Shown here in pieces: positions 47,217 to 60,024 of a stretch of DNA of 64,000 nt. The stretch spans positions 124,001 to 188,000 of the forward strand of contig JALRME010000034.1 of NCBI GenBank assembly GCA_026120035.1, given 5' to 3'. The DNA is from Coleophoma eucalyptorum (taxonomy: Eukaryota; Ascomycota; Leotiomycetes; Helotiales; Dermateaceae). Both the position numbers and the translations under genes were made by a program. The notes under the pieces are model-generated. The model was not told the origin of the DNA and ran no database searches. It worked only from the letters and a program-made list of their open reading frames with translations. Numbering within the stretch: the stretch's first letter is position 1; the number at the start of each line of letters is the position of its first letter.

Positions 47217-49134
47217 ATGGAGTTTGATCATTCATCTGGTTACTCGCCACGAGCTTGCAAGCGTTGTAGGCAACTAAAGCGGAAATGTGACAAAACCATG
47301 CCGAAGTGCCGCTCTTGCGCCAAGTATGTGGACAAGCTCACTATGACCATTCCATAATCTGTATCGTAATACTAATCAGCATTTAGGGGCCACTTCAAGT
47401 GCCTCTATGCTGGACTCACCGATGGCTCCTCGAAGTATGAAGCCACGACGTCTGATTCTCCTCCGTCGTCTGATATCGCCCTCAGGTCATCACCACCGGG
47501 ACGTGATGGTACATCATCCGCATTTCCACCCGCCTACTTTCTCGATTTTCCGTTTTATCAGCGTACTTTTGCCGGGATCCCTAGAGTCACCACTGCCATA
47601 TTGCCAGACCTTCAAGCTTTTACAGAGGATATCCGAGATCAGGCGAAGATTTATTTTCATACATTTCACCCTTGGATGCCGTTCTTATCACGGAAGAGGT
47701 TTAATGAGCAGTTTCTAAGCCCCTTGGCTACTCCTGGTATAGATCTTATACTCCTCCTCGCATGCGTGAAACTTATTTGTACCCGCCCTGACGGCGACAG
47801 CGGACGTACCACGGCATATGCTATGGTCAAAAGCGCACTATTGCAAGCTGAGATAGCAGGGATATTCTCTATACGTGTGCTCCAAGCTTGGATCTTGCTG
47901 TGCCTCTATGAATTTGGGCATGCAATATTCCCGTCTGCGTATCTATCGATTGGTACATGTGCAAAATACGCTGCGGCACTTGGTGTAGATAGGAGCGAAG
48001 ACCTTGCTCCAGGACAGAGGCTGCACTGGGTAGAAGCAGAAGAGAGAACCCGAGCGTGGTGGGCGATTCTAATTTTAGATCGGTAAGGACATCTCCTTTG
48101 TGAGGAAGTCTTCAAATTTGGGCGCATTTGCAATGAAATGTGTATCGTCTATACGAGCAAACACAACACCGCAGGTGGCTTTTGCCCATCCCGAAATGGA
48201 AACAGGAAACGAGCAAATGGTTAATGATCGGTATCAATAGGTTCTCAAACCTTGGCAGTCGGAGCATCTCACTGTCAACAGAAGAACCAAACAAAGATAC
48301 ACAATTGCCGATGGATGATGCTTCTTGGGATAAAGGTGTAGGTTTACAGGGTCAATTCTTACATTTTCGTTCTACAAATCAGCTCATATCAAGTAATAGA
48401 TATTTAAACAAGATGTTGCTACCCTATCGAGCCCACCAAACCCCTCTATGGGCAGGTATGGACTCATGGCTCATGCCGCATACCTTTTGGGCCGAGTACT
48501 TCGTCATATCAACGAGACAGAGAATCATGCATCTTTAGACAGAGAAGAAGCTACAATTCTTGATCGCACACTGGTAACGCTTACAATTGTAGCGATTGAG
48601 GAAGGGCGGAGCCGAGGCATTGGCATATGTACACCAACAGTGCTGTGTCATAGGTAAGTCTACACTCATCTAGACCATGGATCATTTTCAAGCCTAACGT
48701 ATTTCAAGTGCCCGTATTTTACTTGCGCCTTGTGAAAAGAATGATCAGATGGTGCACGAGAACCCTTCTCGAGATCTAGATAGTTTCATTATGCAGAGTG
48801 GCGTTGCTTCTGACTTGGTGAAACTATCCCGGTGGATAACTTCTACACCAGATTCAACAGCACGTGACGAAATTTCTATATTCGCTCTGTATACGGCTTA
48901 TCGTACAGCTGTGGCTTACTTGGATACTTACAAGAGGGAGCGAAATCCTGCACAACTTCAGGGGCTTTGTCATGTTAAGGGTTTTCTTGCCACTCAAAAC
49001 GATCGTTGGAAAGTTGCTGGTAGGTTATACGAACACAATCAATGATATGAACGAGCTATCACTAACATATTCCCACCTTAGAAGAATATTTAAAGCTGAT
49101 TGAGGCTAGAGAAGTGACATACAGTATATCGTAA
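47217..49134 (+). CDS. Zn2Cys6 transcription factor of the ABM/AKR cluster
   Basis: Six exons (47217-47323, 47387-48082, 48241-48337, 48400-48653, 48709-49019, 49082-49134) join in phase to give 505 residues. The zinc cluster is CKRCRQLKRKC ... CRSCAKGHFKC with Cys at 14, 17, 24, 31, 34 and 41; it is split by intron 1. A short Ser/Pro linker follows. The middle region shows YFHTFHPWMPFLSRKRF, LQAWILLCLYEFGHAIFPSA, AEERTRAWWAILILDR, LSTEEPNKDTQLPMDD and AAYLLGRVLRHI, and the protein ends VAEEYLKLIEAREV. Intron 2 is long (158 bases) but its removal restores the ILDRFSNLG motif. It probably controls the ABM gene and perhaps the reductase, hydrolase and transporter downstream. Confidence 0.88.
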
Positions 49135-49732
49135 AATCCTATCATCAATTTTCTGTCTCACAAATTTTCTTCACAACAGTTCATCATTGCATAGCTTTCA
49201 ACTTAGCAGACCGAAACAGCATTCTAGCCACATCGGGGGATTTAGCGTAGCCAGCTCTTCGGCCGATGGAGCATAATGTTGATGCCTTGGTACCTCACGC
49301 TAATTGCTGACCCTGCATCTGACAAACCATCGGCAAAACAGCGACGCTTGGAATATACGACGAGTCGTCGTTATAAGCGACGGGAGTGTGGTAATCTATA
49401 CAGGACTCTAACCCCAAGCTCGGCTTCCTGTGTCTTTTTGTACAATATACCAAATAAAAGCAAGGCGCATGATGATAGTTAACCCACTGGCGGAAGCTCT
49501 TTCAGCCAAAAAGGCTTAAAGCCGAAACTTTCTCCTATGAGGTTTCCACTAGAAAACTCAATACGTTTCTTCATGGGGGATGATGGTCGTTATGTTTGAG
49601 TCAGTTAGCAGTCTTTCAGATCTATAATACCTTGGTGCTTCCCTTCTTCTCTAGACAAAGATACTCTTTGGCTAGGAGCAACTTCTCTCTTCAACCTTAC
49701 ATACTACATCATTGAAAACCACCTCCCTTATA
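49135..49732. promoter_or_regulatory. Promoter region of the aldo-keto reductase
   Basis: About 600 bases with no gene. A GGCTTAAAGCC-type inverted repeat occurs near 49512. It should hold the 3' UTR of the regulator and the promoter of the reductase. Confidence 0.4.
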
Positions 49733-50874
49733 ATGTCCGACAACAAGATGGAATACGTCAGGTCAGTCATATTTGAATGAGCCTCTTCCAAGCTTTTTAC
49801 TAACTCACCATTCAAGACCTGGAAAGTCTGGCCTGAAAAGCTCCAAGGTCGTTCTTGGTTGCATGTCATTTGGCGATCCTAACTGGCAGCCATGGCTCAC
49901 CAGGGAAGAGGACGCATTGCCTCTCATTAAGCATGCCTACGATCGTGGCATTAACACCTGGGATGTCGCCGACACCTACTCCAACGGAGTATCCGAGGAA
50001 ATCCTTGGCAACGCTATCAAAAAGTACAATCTTCCTCGCTCAAAACTTGTCATCCTCACCAAATGCTTCCATTATGTTGATGAAAGCCGTGGACCCCTGG
50101 ACGCTATGACACACAACATTAACGACGGCCCAAGAGTTAACCAAGTCGGGTTATCAAGAAAGCACATCTTTGACGCTGTCGACCGGAGTGTTGAGAGACT
50201 CGGCACGTATATTGATGTGCTGCAAATCCACCGCATTGATCGCGACACACCCATGGAAGAGATTATGAAGGCTCTCAATGATGTTATTGAGAGTGGCAAA
50301 GTGCGATACATTGGTGCTAGCTCGGTTGATTCCACGCATTAATCTGGAGACGACCGCATACTAATTACTTGTACAGATGGCTGCATGGGAGTTCCAGGCT
50401 TTGCAAAACGTCGCCGAGAGGAACGGCTGGCACAAGTTCATCTCCATGCAAGGGTTCTACAATCTCCTTTACCGCGAAGAAGAGCGAGAGATGATCCCAT
50501 ACAGCCAGGCCACTGGGGTTGGCCTCCTCCCCTGGTCGCCTCTCGCTGCTGGTGTTCTAGCCCATTCATGGACTGATCGCACCGATCCCCGAGAGCAAAC
50601 TGACGTCTTCCTGAAGATGCTGTTCCGTAGTGACGAATCTGTTGCTGCCCATGAGATTGTCAACCGTGTGGAGTCGGTGGCTAAGGATAAGGGTGTGAGT
50701 ATGGCTCAGGTTGCTGCAGCGTGGGTTTTCTCAAAAGGGACGTGTCCGATCATGGGATTGGACTCTGTACGGAGAATCGATGAGGCTGTTGCAGCTACAA
50801 AAGTCACCTTGACCGAGGAACAGATCATATATATTGAAGAAGCCTATAAGCCAAAGGTTGCTCTTACTTTTTAG
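49733..50874 (+). CDS. Aldo-keto reductase
   Basis: Three exons (49733-49761, 49817-50324, 50377-50874) join in phase to give 344 residues. The catalytic set is visible: DVADTYSNG (Asp and Tyr), LVILTKC (Lys) and VLQIHRID (His). GKVRYIGASS is the strand before intron 2, after which AAWEFQALQ begins. VGLLPWSPLAAGVL and the C-terminal PIMGLDSV cofactor loop are typical of the AKR9/yeast-YPL088w-like group. The enzyme would use NADPH to reduce an aldehyde or ketone in the cytosol. Intron 1 splits the N-terminal strand after nine codons and uses a GTCAGT donor. The substrate is unknown; its place next to an ABM protein, a hydrolase and a carrier suggests a shared small-molecule pathway. Confidence 0.92.
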
Positions 50875-51061
50875 ATTTAGAAAATAAGATTAATTGTTTT
50901 CCCCTACGTTCTCTAATATACTATGACTTGATGTATGACTTTAGTTCATTTACTGTAGCTTCATTCTACAGACAATACAGCACCTTTAGCTTGGAAAGAA
51001 TAAGTAAATTTTTGAAGTCAGTACACTTCAGCTATATGATATCCCAATTGCTGTCAGCAAC

Positions 51062-51946
51062 CTATTTACGCAGGTCAAGTATTGCTTTCGCAAATGCCTC
51101 GGGTGCTTCAAAGGGGAGCGCATGTCCAGAATTCACCTCTCTCAGCTCATGCTGCCCTTCAAACATCTCTGCATGGCTTGCCGTGCCACCAGGCTTCAAT
51201 GGATCCTGCGTCCCATCAAGCGTTATGCATGGCACAGTGATCTTGGGTTTGGTAGCCAGTCTCCTCTCCAGATCCTCCAACCCCGGATCTCCTGCTTCAT
51301 TACCGAAGCAAAATCGGTATGCTTGGATTACCACATCAACAAAGTCCCCATTCTCAAAAGAGGCGGCGGTAGACTCATATACTTCATCAGCGAATTTCCA
51401 TGTGGGTGACCATTGTTTCCATAACAGTTTACAGAGCTTCTTCCGATCTCTTGCCAGGCATTTCCAGCCTCGCTCGCTCTGGAATAAGTGCTGATACCAC
51501 ATCACACATTCCAAAGACGGATCAGCTGGCTCAGTTTGTGCTTTTACATCCACAATGTCATAACCTGCATAGCTGACAAGCCCAATGACTCTTTCGGGCC
51601 ACAGCGCGGCAGCTACACACGAAGCAACACCGCCCCAGTCAAACCCGGCAAGAATAGCTTTTTCGATACCTAATGAGTCAAGTAGGGCTATCAAGTCTGA
51701 TCCCAGTGCTGCTTGTTGGCCAGAGCGCATGGTGGTAGGGGAGAGAAAGCGCGTTGGTCCATAGCCTCGTAGATACGGGACTATAACACGAGCACCTTGC
51801 GCTGTAAGAAACGGCACAACTTCATCATATGCATGGACATCGTACGGAAATCCGTGAGATAGAACGACAGGCCATCCAGTTGGTGCACCATGCTCGTAGT
51901 AGGCAATCTCTAGATCCGACGTTCTCGTGGTCTTGTATTGTGACAT
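51062..51946 (-). CDS. Alpha/beta hydrolase (epoxide-hydrolase-like)
   Basis: A single exon of 294 residues with ATG at 51946. The oxyanion motif HGFP is at 31-34, the nucleophile elbow AGFDWGG places an Asp at residue 103, LDGTQDPL carries the likely acid, and NSGHALPFEAP supplies the catalytic His near 275. An Asp nucleophile is the mark of epoxide hydrolases and haloalkane dehalogenases rather than esterases. No cap-domain Tyr could be assigned with certainty. It has no signal peptide, so it should act in the cytosol or peroxisome; the C-terminus DLRK is not a peroxisomal tripeptide. It converges on the aldo-keto reductase with 187 bases between the stops. Confidence 0.9.
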   Translation of the reverse strand: MSQYKTTRTSDLEIAYYEHGAPTGWPVVLSHGFPYDVHAYDEVVPFLTAQGARVIVPYLRGYGPTRFLSPTTMRSGQQAALGSDLIALLDSLGIEKAILAGFDWGGVASCVAAALWPERVIGLVSYAGYDIVDVKAQTEPADPSLECVMWYQHLFQSERGWKCLARDRKKLCKLLWKQWSPTWKFADEVYESTAASFENGDFVDVVIQAYRFCFGNEAGDPGLEDLERRLATKPKITVPCITLDGTQDPLKPGGTASHAEMFEGQHELREVNSGHALPFEAPEAFAKAILDLRK

Positions 51947-52649
51947 GCTGGTCTGTGTATTTAGTAGGAAAGGGGCCCAACAATCATCTGTGTGCTTTCG
52001 CGTACACTGAGAGATGTAGTTTACATTGAGATAATAAATGCATCGTGATCTCGTGGGACCTTTTAATCACTGTTATACCTATCGCATTTTTAGCTCCGCG
52101 CCCTTTGGCGTGGTCAATGATGTCACCATAGTCTTTACCCGATAGGGTAACATATTACTACCATCACCTTACTACATTCAGAACTATCAATCATTCAGAA
52201 GCCACCAATTAATGAAAACTTCAACTATTGACTTACTTAAATTACATCCCCGTGAGGAAAAAATTGAAAAATGACTTGTATTAGGAGCACATCTCATAGG
52301 TGAGTATCGCATGCTATGGAGCTAAATGCTATCTCGTTCACTCGAGCGCACTTGTACAATGTTTGTTGGTAAAAATATAGCCGATGCCATCTCTTAGATG
52401 ATGATTGGATTAGAAGAATGCAAAGAAATTGAGCAGTGAGCTATAATACAAGCATTGAAACGCAATAGGCAACAGACATAGCATTGTAGAAGAGTACAAA
52501 ATTAATCCGCGGCCTCCCTATTTTTAGAGGCTTTAATGATGATAGAAATCATATATCACGCGGCAATCCCAGGCCTTGTTTTATCTTAAAAGTAGTGGTA
52601 TATCGCTTTGCTCGCTTTGTTCACCCGAACAGTTTAACATCTAAACTAT
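51947..52649. other. Intergenic, promoter of the hydrolase
   Basis: About 700 bases without a gene; AT-rich. It lies upstream of the hydrolase and downstream of the MFS gene. Confidence 0.5.
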
Positions 52650-54724
52650 CTAATGAGCAAATCTGAAATCTAATCTCCTGCTTCCAATCTCTGTACTGTT
52701 GGCCATGTAGTCCTTTCGCTCCTAATCTTCAGTTAGTACATGAATTATTCAGGTCTAGGACGAAACTTACCTCGTCGCTCATAGCGGCCCATTGCTTTTC
52801 TTTTGTATGATTGCGCCAGACATAGTATACTTTAGTTCCAAGGAAGACAAAAATACTGAGCACGTTGATAGCAATCAAGTTACGATTTCCGCGGTGGTAC
52901 AACGGTGCATCATCAGCGCGATAAATTTGGTTGGCGATGACATTGCCTAGTTGCACCATCACTTTAAAAAGTTAGCAAACATTCCCTGCAATCCATCCAG
53001 GTCTAGAAGGTGACTTACTGTTATATAGCGCAGCCGATACTGATCGGTGACCAACGTTGTTGGCATTTCTACTGGTCCAAGCAACGAGAATGGCGTGACA
53101 GTAGGGATAGGATAGTAGTACTGTAACAAGTGCATAAGTTCCCCACGCGTTCTTGATGATGCCTGGCCAGACAGCGAGCGCAATAACGCAAGGAAGTGTC
53201 CACACATTCTGCAGCATAGCAACGAGGGTGCGCTCTTTGAGATACTCAGAGAGGCGGGTGAGTAGTAGAAGCGTGATAATGTGGAAGACATTGGCCGGGA
53301 TCTGCAGGAGTACAGTGTTGAAAGAGCTGAAGCCTGCTGACTTAAGAACAATTGAGATGTAGGTAGTAACAGGACTTTGTGGGATGTATGCCAACAGCCC
53401 AATAAGGTACAATGGCCACAAATCATAATCCTTGAGGGCGTGCCAAAGACGGCGTGGCGTGATAGGTTGCCTGTTGTGCATATCGCCCTTGGAAGGATCG
53501 TCACGAAGGACGCGGTTAACGACAATGGCGACTTCGCGATCTGTGAACCATCCATTGGGTCTGAACCACTTCTTAGTTTGCACCGCTGATGCTGGCATCA
53601 TGAAGAATGAAGCAGCGCCAACAATGAAGGTGATCAGTCCCTCAAGGAGGAAGAGCCATCTACGCGATGTTAGTTATAATGTTGGTAATTGTAGAAAAGG
53701 GCCATTACCTCCATGACTCCAAACCACCAACTCCATCCAAGTGAAATATGGCAAAAGCAAAAAGAGAGGTGACGATAGTAGTTGCACTCAGCGTCGTCCA
53801 AAAATAACTATCATGTTGGTCAGAGAGGGTACAATATCAGTTTAGCATGACTTATTCACCTAAGACGAATTGGTAATTCGGTACTAGTGTAGAAATAACT
53901 GAGCCATAACACAATATCGGGGATAAATCCACCCTTGCAAGCAAAGTCAGCAACTGGCCCACACATACATGCGTAGGCAAAACTTACCTCCAGTATACCA
54001 AGCAGTGCACGAGTGACCAAAAAGCCTGTTTTGTTCTTAATAGCTGATTGGCTCATGGCTACGATACTCCAGAAAAGGATTTGCATGGGAATCCAACGAT
54101 CCGGTCCTAGCTTTTTTGAGACAAGTTGGGATGGTACTTCGGCAAAGAGGAATGCTAATAGGAAGACGGTGTTTCCGAGATTGTAATCTGATTGTGTTAG
54201 CATGCTGAACTTATATGTACTTCAATTTCTTTACCATTAGTACTTAAGTGCAAGTCCTTAAGAATGGTACTGGCGGTTGCTTGCGCAAGATTACCACGAT
54301 CAGTCTGAAGACCAAAGAACATGATGCAAGCCCAGAGGCAGACTATAGATTGAGGTTAGCCTAAGAACATATCGATCCATCCGTGTGTTTTACCTCTCCA
54401 ATCCAACTTCCGGATCAACCGCTTCTCTTCTTCCTCTGTCCATGTAAGCTGAGGATCAAAGACATGTCGACACTCATATTGAGCCTTCTCATAAACAAAT
54501 CTGTAGTGTTCGGCGACTTCTGGATCCAGGAAAACGTTGTCTCCAAATCCAGATTCTCCATTGGCAGCAACGAAAGTTCCATCTTTGGTGACGATGTTGC
54601 CCTTTGCCGTTATCAGTTCGGCATCCGCAATTACGTCCCCTCGGGTTTCATGGGCTACAGCCGCTGCACGGCGTTTTTCAGCCGAGCTGCGCTGACTAGA
54701 ACTGTCTGAATCGAGGTTCGCCAT
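52650..54724 (-). CDS. Dal5-type MFS transporter (anion:cation symporter family)
   Basis: Eight exons (54724-54394, 54342-54235, 54187-53988, 53933-53860, 53807-53709, 53659-53019, 52961-52771, 52721-52650) join in phase to give 571 residues. After a 90-residue cytosolic N-terminus comes [13 protein letters not shown], the typical start of the family. [63 protein letters not shown] and [16 protein letters not shown] follow, and the end is RRLDFRFAH, close to the conserved LDFRF-Y tail. Family members import allantoate, nicotinate, pantothenate and similar organic anions. The cargo here is unknown. The ATG at 54724 (ACCATGG) was chosen; the frame is open above it. Confidence 0.92.
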
Positions 54725-57315
54725 GGTGTCTTCGATCGAGTTAAGTATCGGCAGGTCTTCAAAGCTGAAGATTGCCAAGTTCTTAGGAAGTACCTCTTAT
54801 ATGTACACATTTCGCCGCAGGATCTGCTCAGAATCAATGCAGAAAAAGATCCGGAAGCCACATCGATAACATCATTGACTGAAAAATGATGTGATAAAGA
54901 AGAATGGATAACCCCAGGCTTCGACGCCAAAATCTCTAACAAGCCGAGGACAACTGGGGAGAGCAGGGCTCGCCCCAATGTTGGTTCCGCCTTTAATGCA
55001 TGGCCAAATGCATGGACGCAGCACGCAATGGCTGGCACAGGAGCTAAGTTCCTGTTAGAGATAACTAAGGGAGGAAGGAGGCTAGTAAATAACATGGACT
55101 CATCCGTACTCGCAGAACACTGTGTAGGATAAGCACCTCATAGCAAGGGCAACTGTCGTTATCTGTATTCGGCCGAAGATGTCCCGGTAGCGATGCGTTA
55201 TCTGCCTCTGCCTTTCCGCAGTCGAGAAAAGCCGACGCTGGCACGCGCCTTACAATACCAGAATACGTGTTACAAAGCAACTTATATATTGTGCCCGTGG
55301 TAGATCACAACTATTCTCTTTTCTCGTAAGCCTCGCTTGTGAGCGTTTATTTGGCACCATTTCCGGTCTTACATGTGCCTCCAGACGCTCGATCAAAACG
55401 ACAAAGATGTGGAGCCCTGTTAATCAAGAAGTTTCAAGGCTTTCGGTCTTAAAAAGAACGAGCCTTGGCCGGCATGACGAGCGTGCAAATGGAGCACAAG
55501 ATAATCGACGCGGCTTGCGAGGAAGAGAAAAAGCTTGCATAGGCTGAAGCTCCTAAGCGGATGCAGAGTTTCTCCTTCGACTACGCTTGAAATTAGCAAG
55601 ATGTTGCCTTTTGTAACGAGTCTATAAGTATATTAGATGAAAGCGAGCAATAAAATATCAATACAAACCCGAGAATTTATATTACAGGAGCCTTGCTATC
55701 AGGATACGAGGATGAACATACACCCAAGAAAATCTAGAACTGCCTGGTGTTTTATTAGTAATAAGATATCATTATTACTAAAGACAATTACTAAATAGGT
55801 TCTTGTCAATGATTCCTGCGTTTGTGAGTGAAGTTGTCTTCCGCGAAAAAGTGCCTCCAATATTGAGATTCTACCCCCCCCCCCTTTAGTTTCTCTCTAG
55901 CACATTTCTTTATTTTTGGGCCCCTGTATCAATAAATATTACTGTAGTACACTACTCACCTAAATTATCTTTGCTTACTATTAAATTGAACGAATTTAGG
56001 CTCGAGGATCTTTTATTACAAGGTAATGTATAGTACGTGTCGCGATAGCCGTTGTCTAGAGCGTCATTACCAATGATTTAAAATAATTTTCATGTGATAT
56101 AAGGTCACGAATACGAAGAATACAAATGAAGATATGTAATCTCCTAACATCCTGGTTCGATGATCCGAGGTAACAAATCCAGCGGTCCAGCAATGAAAGT
56201 AAAGGTGATCCGATCTTCACCAGGGTTGTTGGCGGGAAGTCCTTAGCGATAGTCGCTTTCGCTTCCGTCTTCATCTTTAGCAAGTAAAAGTATTCTTTCG
56301 TCAAGGAGTAAGCTCATTTTTATTTCGTTGATACTCTAAGATATATACCATCTGAAAGGTTAGTTGCCCTTCTAATATCTTGCTCCCATTTTGACATATT
56401 ATGATACCTCTGATATGTGATTCCATCTAGCACTGGTGGTCTTTGCGGGATTCCAATAACTAATAATAGGAACTGAGCTTAACAGTTGAGATATATACGA
56501 TACTCAAGCCAGCAGCTGAGTTTGTGGGGAAGAACTATTAATCCACATCGATGAAGATCCAAACTCCTTGACCAAACAATTGAAGTCCAAAGGCTACCCT
56601 GTCTAAATGTTTAATCAATCAAGGCCCAGGTAACAAGACAACCATGAGCAGAACTAAAATCCCAGGTGGGCTAAAACACTAGAAATATCCTTGCTACGGT
56701 TTCTCAATCGAGGGTTATCCCGCGTGGTCATCTTGCATATCTGCAACATGTGGTTCGTTTGCCTCGAATCAGCCGTGCCCAGACCGCGATTTGCGATCAT
56801 TAAGCGCTTCAAATTATTTTCTGCTTTGTGGAAATCGTCTGCAGCAATATAAGATGTGGCAAAGGATTTCGAACCGGTGCGTGCCTCGGGATGTTCTCTG
56901 CCTCGCCGTTCCCCTGACCATTCGAGGTAGCGCCCGAACCACAGTTGCGCGACCGATCGAATTGTTTGCTCACGACCTGCACTGGCATTAATCTAATATA
57001 CAAAACTCCCAACACAACGAAAATCTCCATTGCGTCTGAATAATTGTGGCCCAAGCACCTCTTCTGCGCTAGCTAAACTCGATAAAGATCGTCAGAAGCT
57101 TCGGTGATTTGTCCTTCTAAGCTTTGAATGTAGCACGCAATCACAGTGCAGAGATTGTTGAAGTTCTTTGGGCCTAACGATGTTCTCAGATCCTAGAATA
57201 TCTAAGATATCCTCTTGAATACCTTCTAGAGTTCAGCATAAAAGTGAGCTATGCTGTAAAATTTGATAGAAGGGCAGATAATGCCGAAATGTTTAAGTAT
57301 ACATTATTTTATCTG
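54725..57315. other. Long gap with short minus-strand frames, possible decayed gene
   Basis: About 2.6 kb. A C tract lies near 55871-55884. Between about 57040 and 56150 several minus-strand frames of 50-80 codons read somewhat like protein (for example KSFATSYIAADDFHKAENN and LPANNPGEDRITFTFIAG), but I could not join them into one gene without stops. They may be chance or a relic. The part near 54725-55100 should hold the promoter of the MFS gene. Confidence 0.35.
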
Positions 57316-59304
57316 TTATGCTTGTAGTTCAAATCGTTCCAACTCTAACCTCCTAGTAACAGTGTGCACCTGATGAATTCTCTTGATAATATCTAGCCCC
57401 TGGCGAGTAGTTTCCTTCCGGTCGCCGGCCCGTATCCAACCAGCAATCTTATAGTTCCAAGAATCAGGGGTGCCTCTTTCATCTGCCTGATCCGTTTCTT
57501 TGCTGGGAATGAGCGTTTTGTCCACCATTGCTTGGCTGAAGCTGGTTAGGTGGGCTACGCGGAACTCAGAAGACTGCTCTCTGGTACGTATATCCATGCA
57601 GAGAGTCATTCCAACTCGAGGGGAAGTAAATAATCGCAAGTCACAAGCCGGGGCACACTGGTATGTAAAATCCAAAAGGGTTTCACAGTCCGTTTGGGTT
57701 CCCCAGGAACTCAACGGAAGTACCCCGCAGGCGAATTTATCCATGGTGCCACCCCATTTCATACTGTGAACAAAATATAAGACACAACCAGCATTTCGAG
57801 AACTCAAGCGCAATAGTCCACCATAATAGAACCCTTGTCGCAAGGGCAATACCAGTAAACTTGTATCCGCGTCAAAAGTGAATCCCTGTGGGTACGTTTG
57901 AATATCAATTGTGTCCTTGATATTTTCGAAATGAGAAGTCCTTTCTCTCGAATGAAGACCAGAATATCCATACGTTGGGTCATGAAATAAAGCGTTAGTT
58001 TGACCGATGGTGAGCAATATAGTTGGGTTTACAGACATCTGTGATATCCTTGTTTCCGAAGGAGTTGCATCAATCCTCGATTGGACATATATTTCTTCCT
58101 CGCCGTCAGCCCATGACCCAGGTAGTACGATAACTCTCGGTGGAAACGAAGTCCTTCGAACAGTTCTACTGCTTTCGGTTGATGCGTTGTTCAAAATACC
58201 CACAGTCGGAACGCATACCCTTTCAGATAAGTTTCCAGTCGAGTGCTGCACATCGAGGACTAAAAAGCAGTGAGCCCAGCTCTGAATTATTGGAAGTCGG
58301 ATGGAAAGGCCAGCGTTGGTCATTGAATAGGTTGAAACTCCTCTTGTTTGGTGGGTTTTCCTATAATCTGCAGAATCCCTGAAAGTATCAGGAGATGGAG
58401 CAAGCAGGCTAACCCAGTTTCTGGGCACAGAGGGTGTCCAATCCCAGCAGAATATAGTTTGATCGTTAGACACTTTTATTATCTCTTCTTGCAGCCGGAG
58501 AAATGCTTTTGGCCCTTCACCATAAAGAAGGGGCATGTTAATGTCAAAGATTCCCAGCATGCAATAAGCGCTATCTTCCACCCTAGTTGTAGTCCTCCGT
58601 GATAACCAGGACATCTTCTTGGATATAGAAGCAGACTCTAATGCCGGTGATCCTTTCAGATAGAAAATGTCGACTCCAGTGACCGCAGAAATCTCGCTAG
58701 CAAGCGAAGAACGCTCCCCAATCGTGTCCCAGTTTGAGGAGAAGAACACCACTTGGATAGGAGCTAAGAGTTCTTGGAGAGTCCACCCTCGAGTAAACCA
58801 TCGGCTTTGGCAGAAGTATTCTAGAGGTGATTCGCTACTTCGATCTACCTTAGGTACATCGCTCAAAAAAGCGTAGCATACGAGCGCATCCCGATACCAC
58901 GCAAACATAGAATTGATTGCTTCTGAAAGCTCAGCTGAACTGGATTTGTCAATACAGTTGGTGTCTACCCAAATGTATTCTAATGTGTTCTCGATCGCTA
59001 GTTCGCAGGCGCCTATTATTTTTCTGAGCGTTGATCAGAGGTCAGTACAGTGCAGTTTTGGCTCGAGGGAAACGGTAAAGGTAGACTCGCAGCCATTACT
59101 ACACAACCCCCTCGCAGGATAATTGCAAGGACCGTTCATTGACACTTACTGATAGCCTTTCTTTCGCGAGGCTACTGTGAGATCCTTCCAATCTTGAAAG
59201 GTGACTTCCTCCTCATCCCATGTATGGGAGAGAATGGCATACTTCGGGATACTATCACCGTAGAATTCCTCGAACTGCAATGTTGCCACATTGATTAAGC
59301 GCAT
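57316..59304 (-). CDS. HET-E-type heterokaryon incompatibility protein
   Basis: Two exons (59304-59150 and 59023-57316) join across a 126-base intron (GTAAGT to CTCAG, phase 2) to give 620 residues. The N-terminus MRLINVATLQFEEF and YAILSHTWDEEEVTF open the HET domain. GACELAIENTLEYIWVDTNC with IDKSSSAELSEAINSMF, CYAFLSDV, SRWFTRGWTLQELLAP and the long-conserved SWLSRRTTTRVEDSAYCMLG, DINMPLLYGEG and AFLRLQEEI follow. This is the HET-E/HET-D branch of the domain. The C-terminal 350 residues are a beta-rich region without NACHT or WD repeats, as in many stand-alone relatives. No break was seen. It should promote cell death on non-self contact, by family inference. Confidence 0.92.
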
Positions 59305-60024
59305 GATTATTGGGTGAGGGTTTCAAGAGCTGGATTGAACAGCGAATAATAAAAGCGTGCATTCGAAAAGGGAATTCCAACGGCGAAAGGAGTTTTAGTC
59401 AGCATCTAGCGTCAGCCCCGGTATATTGTGCCCGATCCGTCCTACGTAATGGCAGCTCGTCTACTTTATCGTGTGGTATGATTGGCTATAACCAACCTGA
59501 CTGCCATAAACTATTAATATATATAATGCTCGAACATATGCTGGGTTTAGTGCTACCAATCTGGTGGAACGCATCGATAATTCAACCCAAAGATATTACA
59601 TACGCAAGCAAGCAAAGACTTTATATGAATTGACCAAAGTCTGATTCTTCCACACCGTCACATGACGGCGGACAGATGCTCCAATGTGCAAGCCCCCCCC
59701 CCCCTCACGGATACAGTCCGGCTAAGAGTGGGCCTGGCCTCCCACGGAAAGTCCCTGTAGAGTTACGGTGGGGCTGGGGGTGGGCTAGCTGAACGCTCCT
59801 CTGGATTGCCCGTGAATAGTTGAACAAATAGAAGAGAAAATACCGCATACAATTACAAACGGCTATGGGTAAATGGCTGGCGTAAAAGCAATAGGATATG
59901 AAACGCGATAATTCTAACTTGAATTTAATGCGGTTTGTATTAATTCACATCTTCAAATTTCCCCATTTCTCAAACACGCCTGTACATGATGTTGTAATTT
60001 AACACACCTCGTTAAAGAGAGTTA
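59305..60024. other. Intergenic, no gene recognised
   Basis: About 720 bases. A C13 tract lies near 59692-59704. A 107-codon plus-strand frame at 59310-59633 shows no motif. Confidence 0.5.

Noticed and set aside
52506..52513. CCGCGGCC downstream of the MFS gene
   Set aside because: A single CCGCGG-type site in 64 kb is expected by chance, and it is not in a promoter.
54655..55095. 146-codon minus-strand frame
   Set aside because: It overlaps the MFS start in another frame and has no motif; more likely 5' UTR or promoter.
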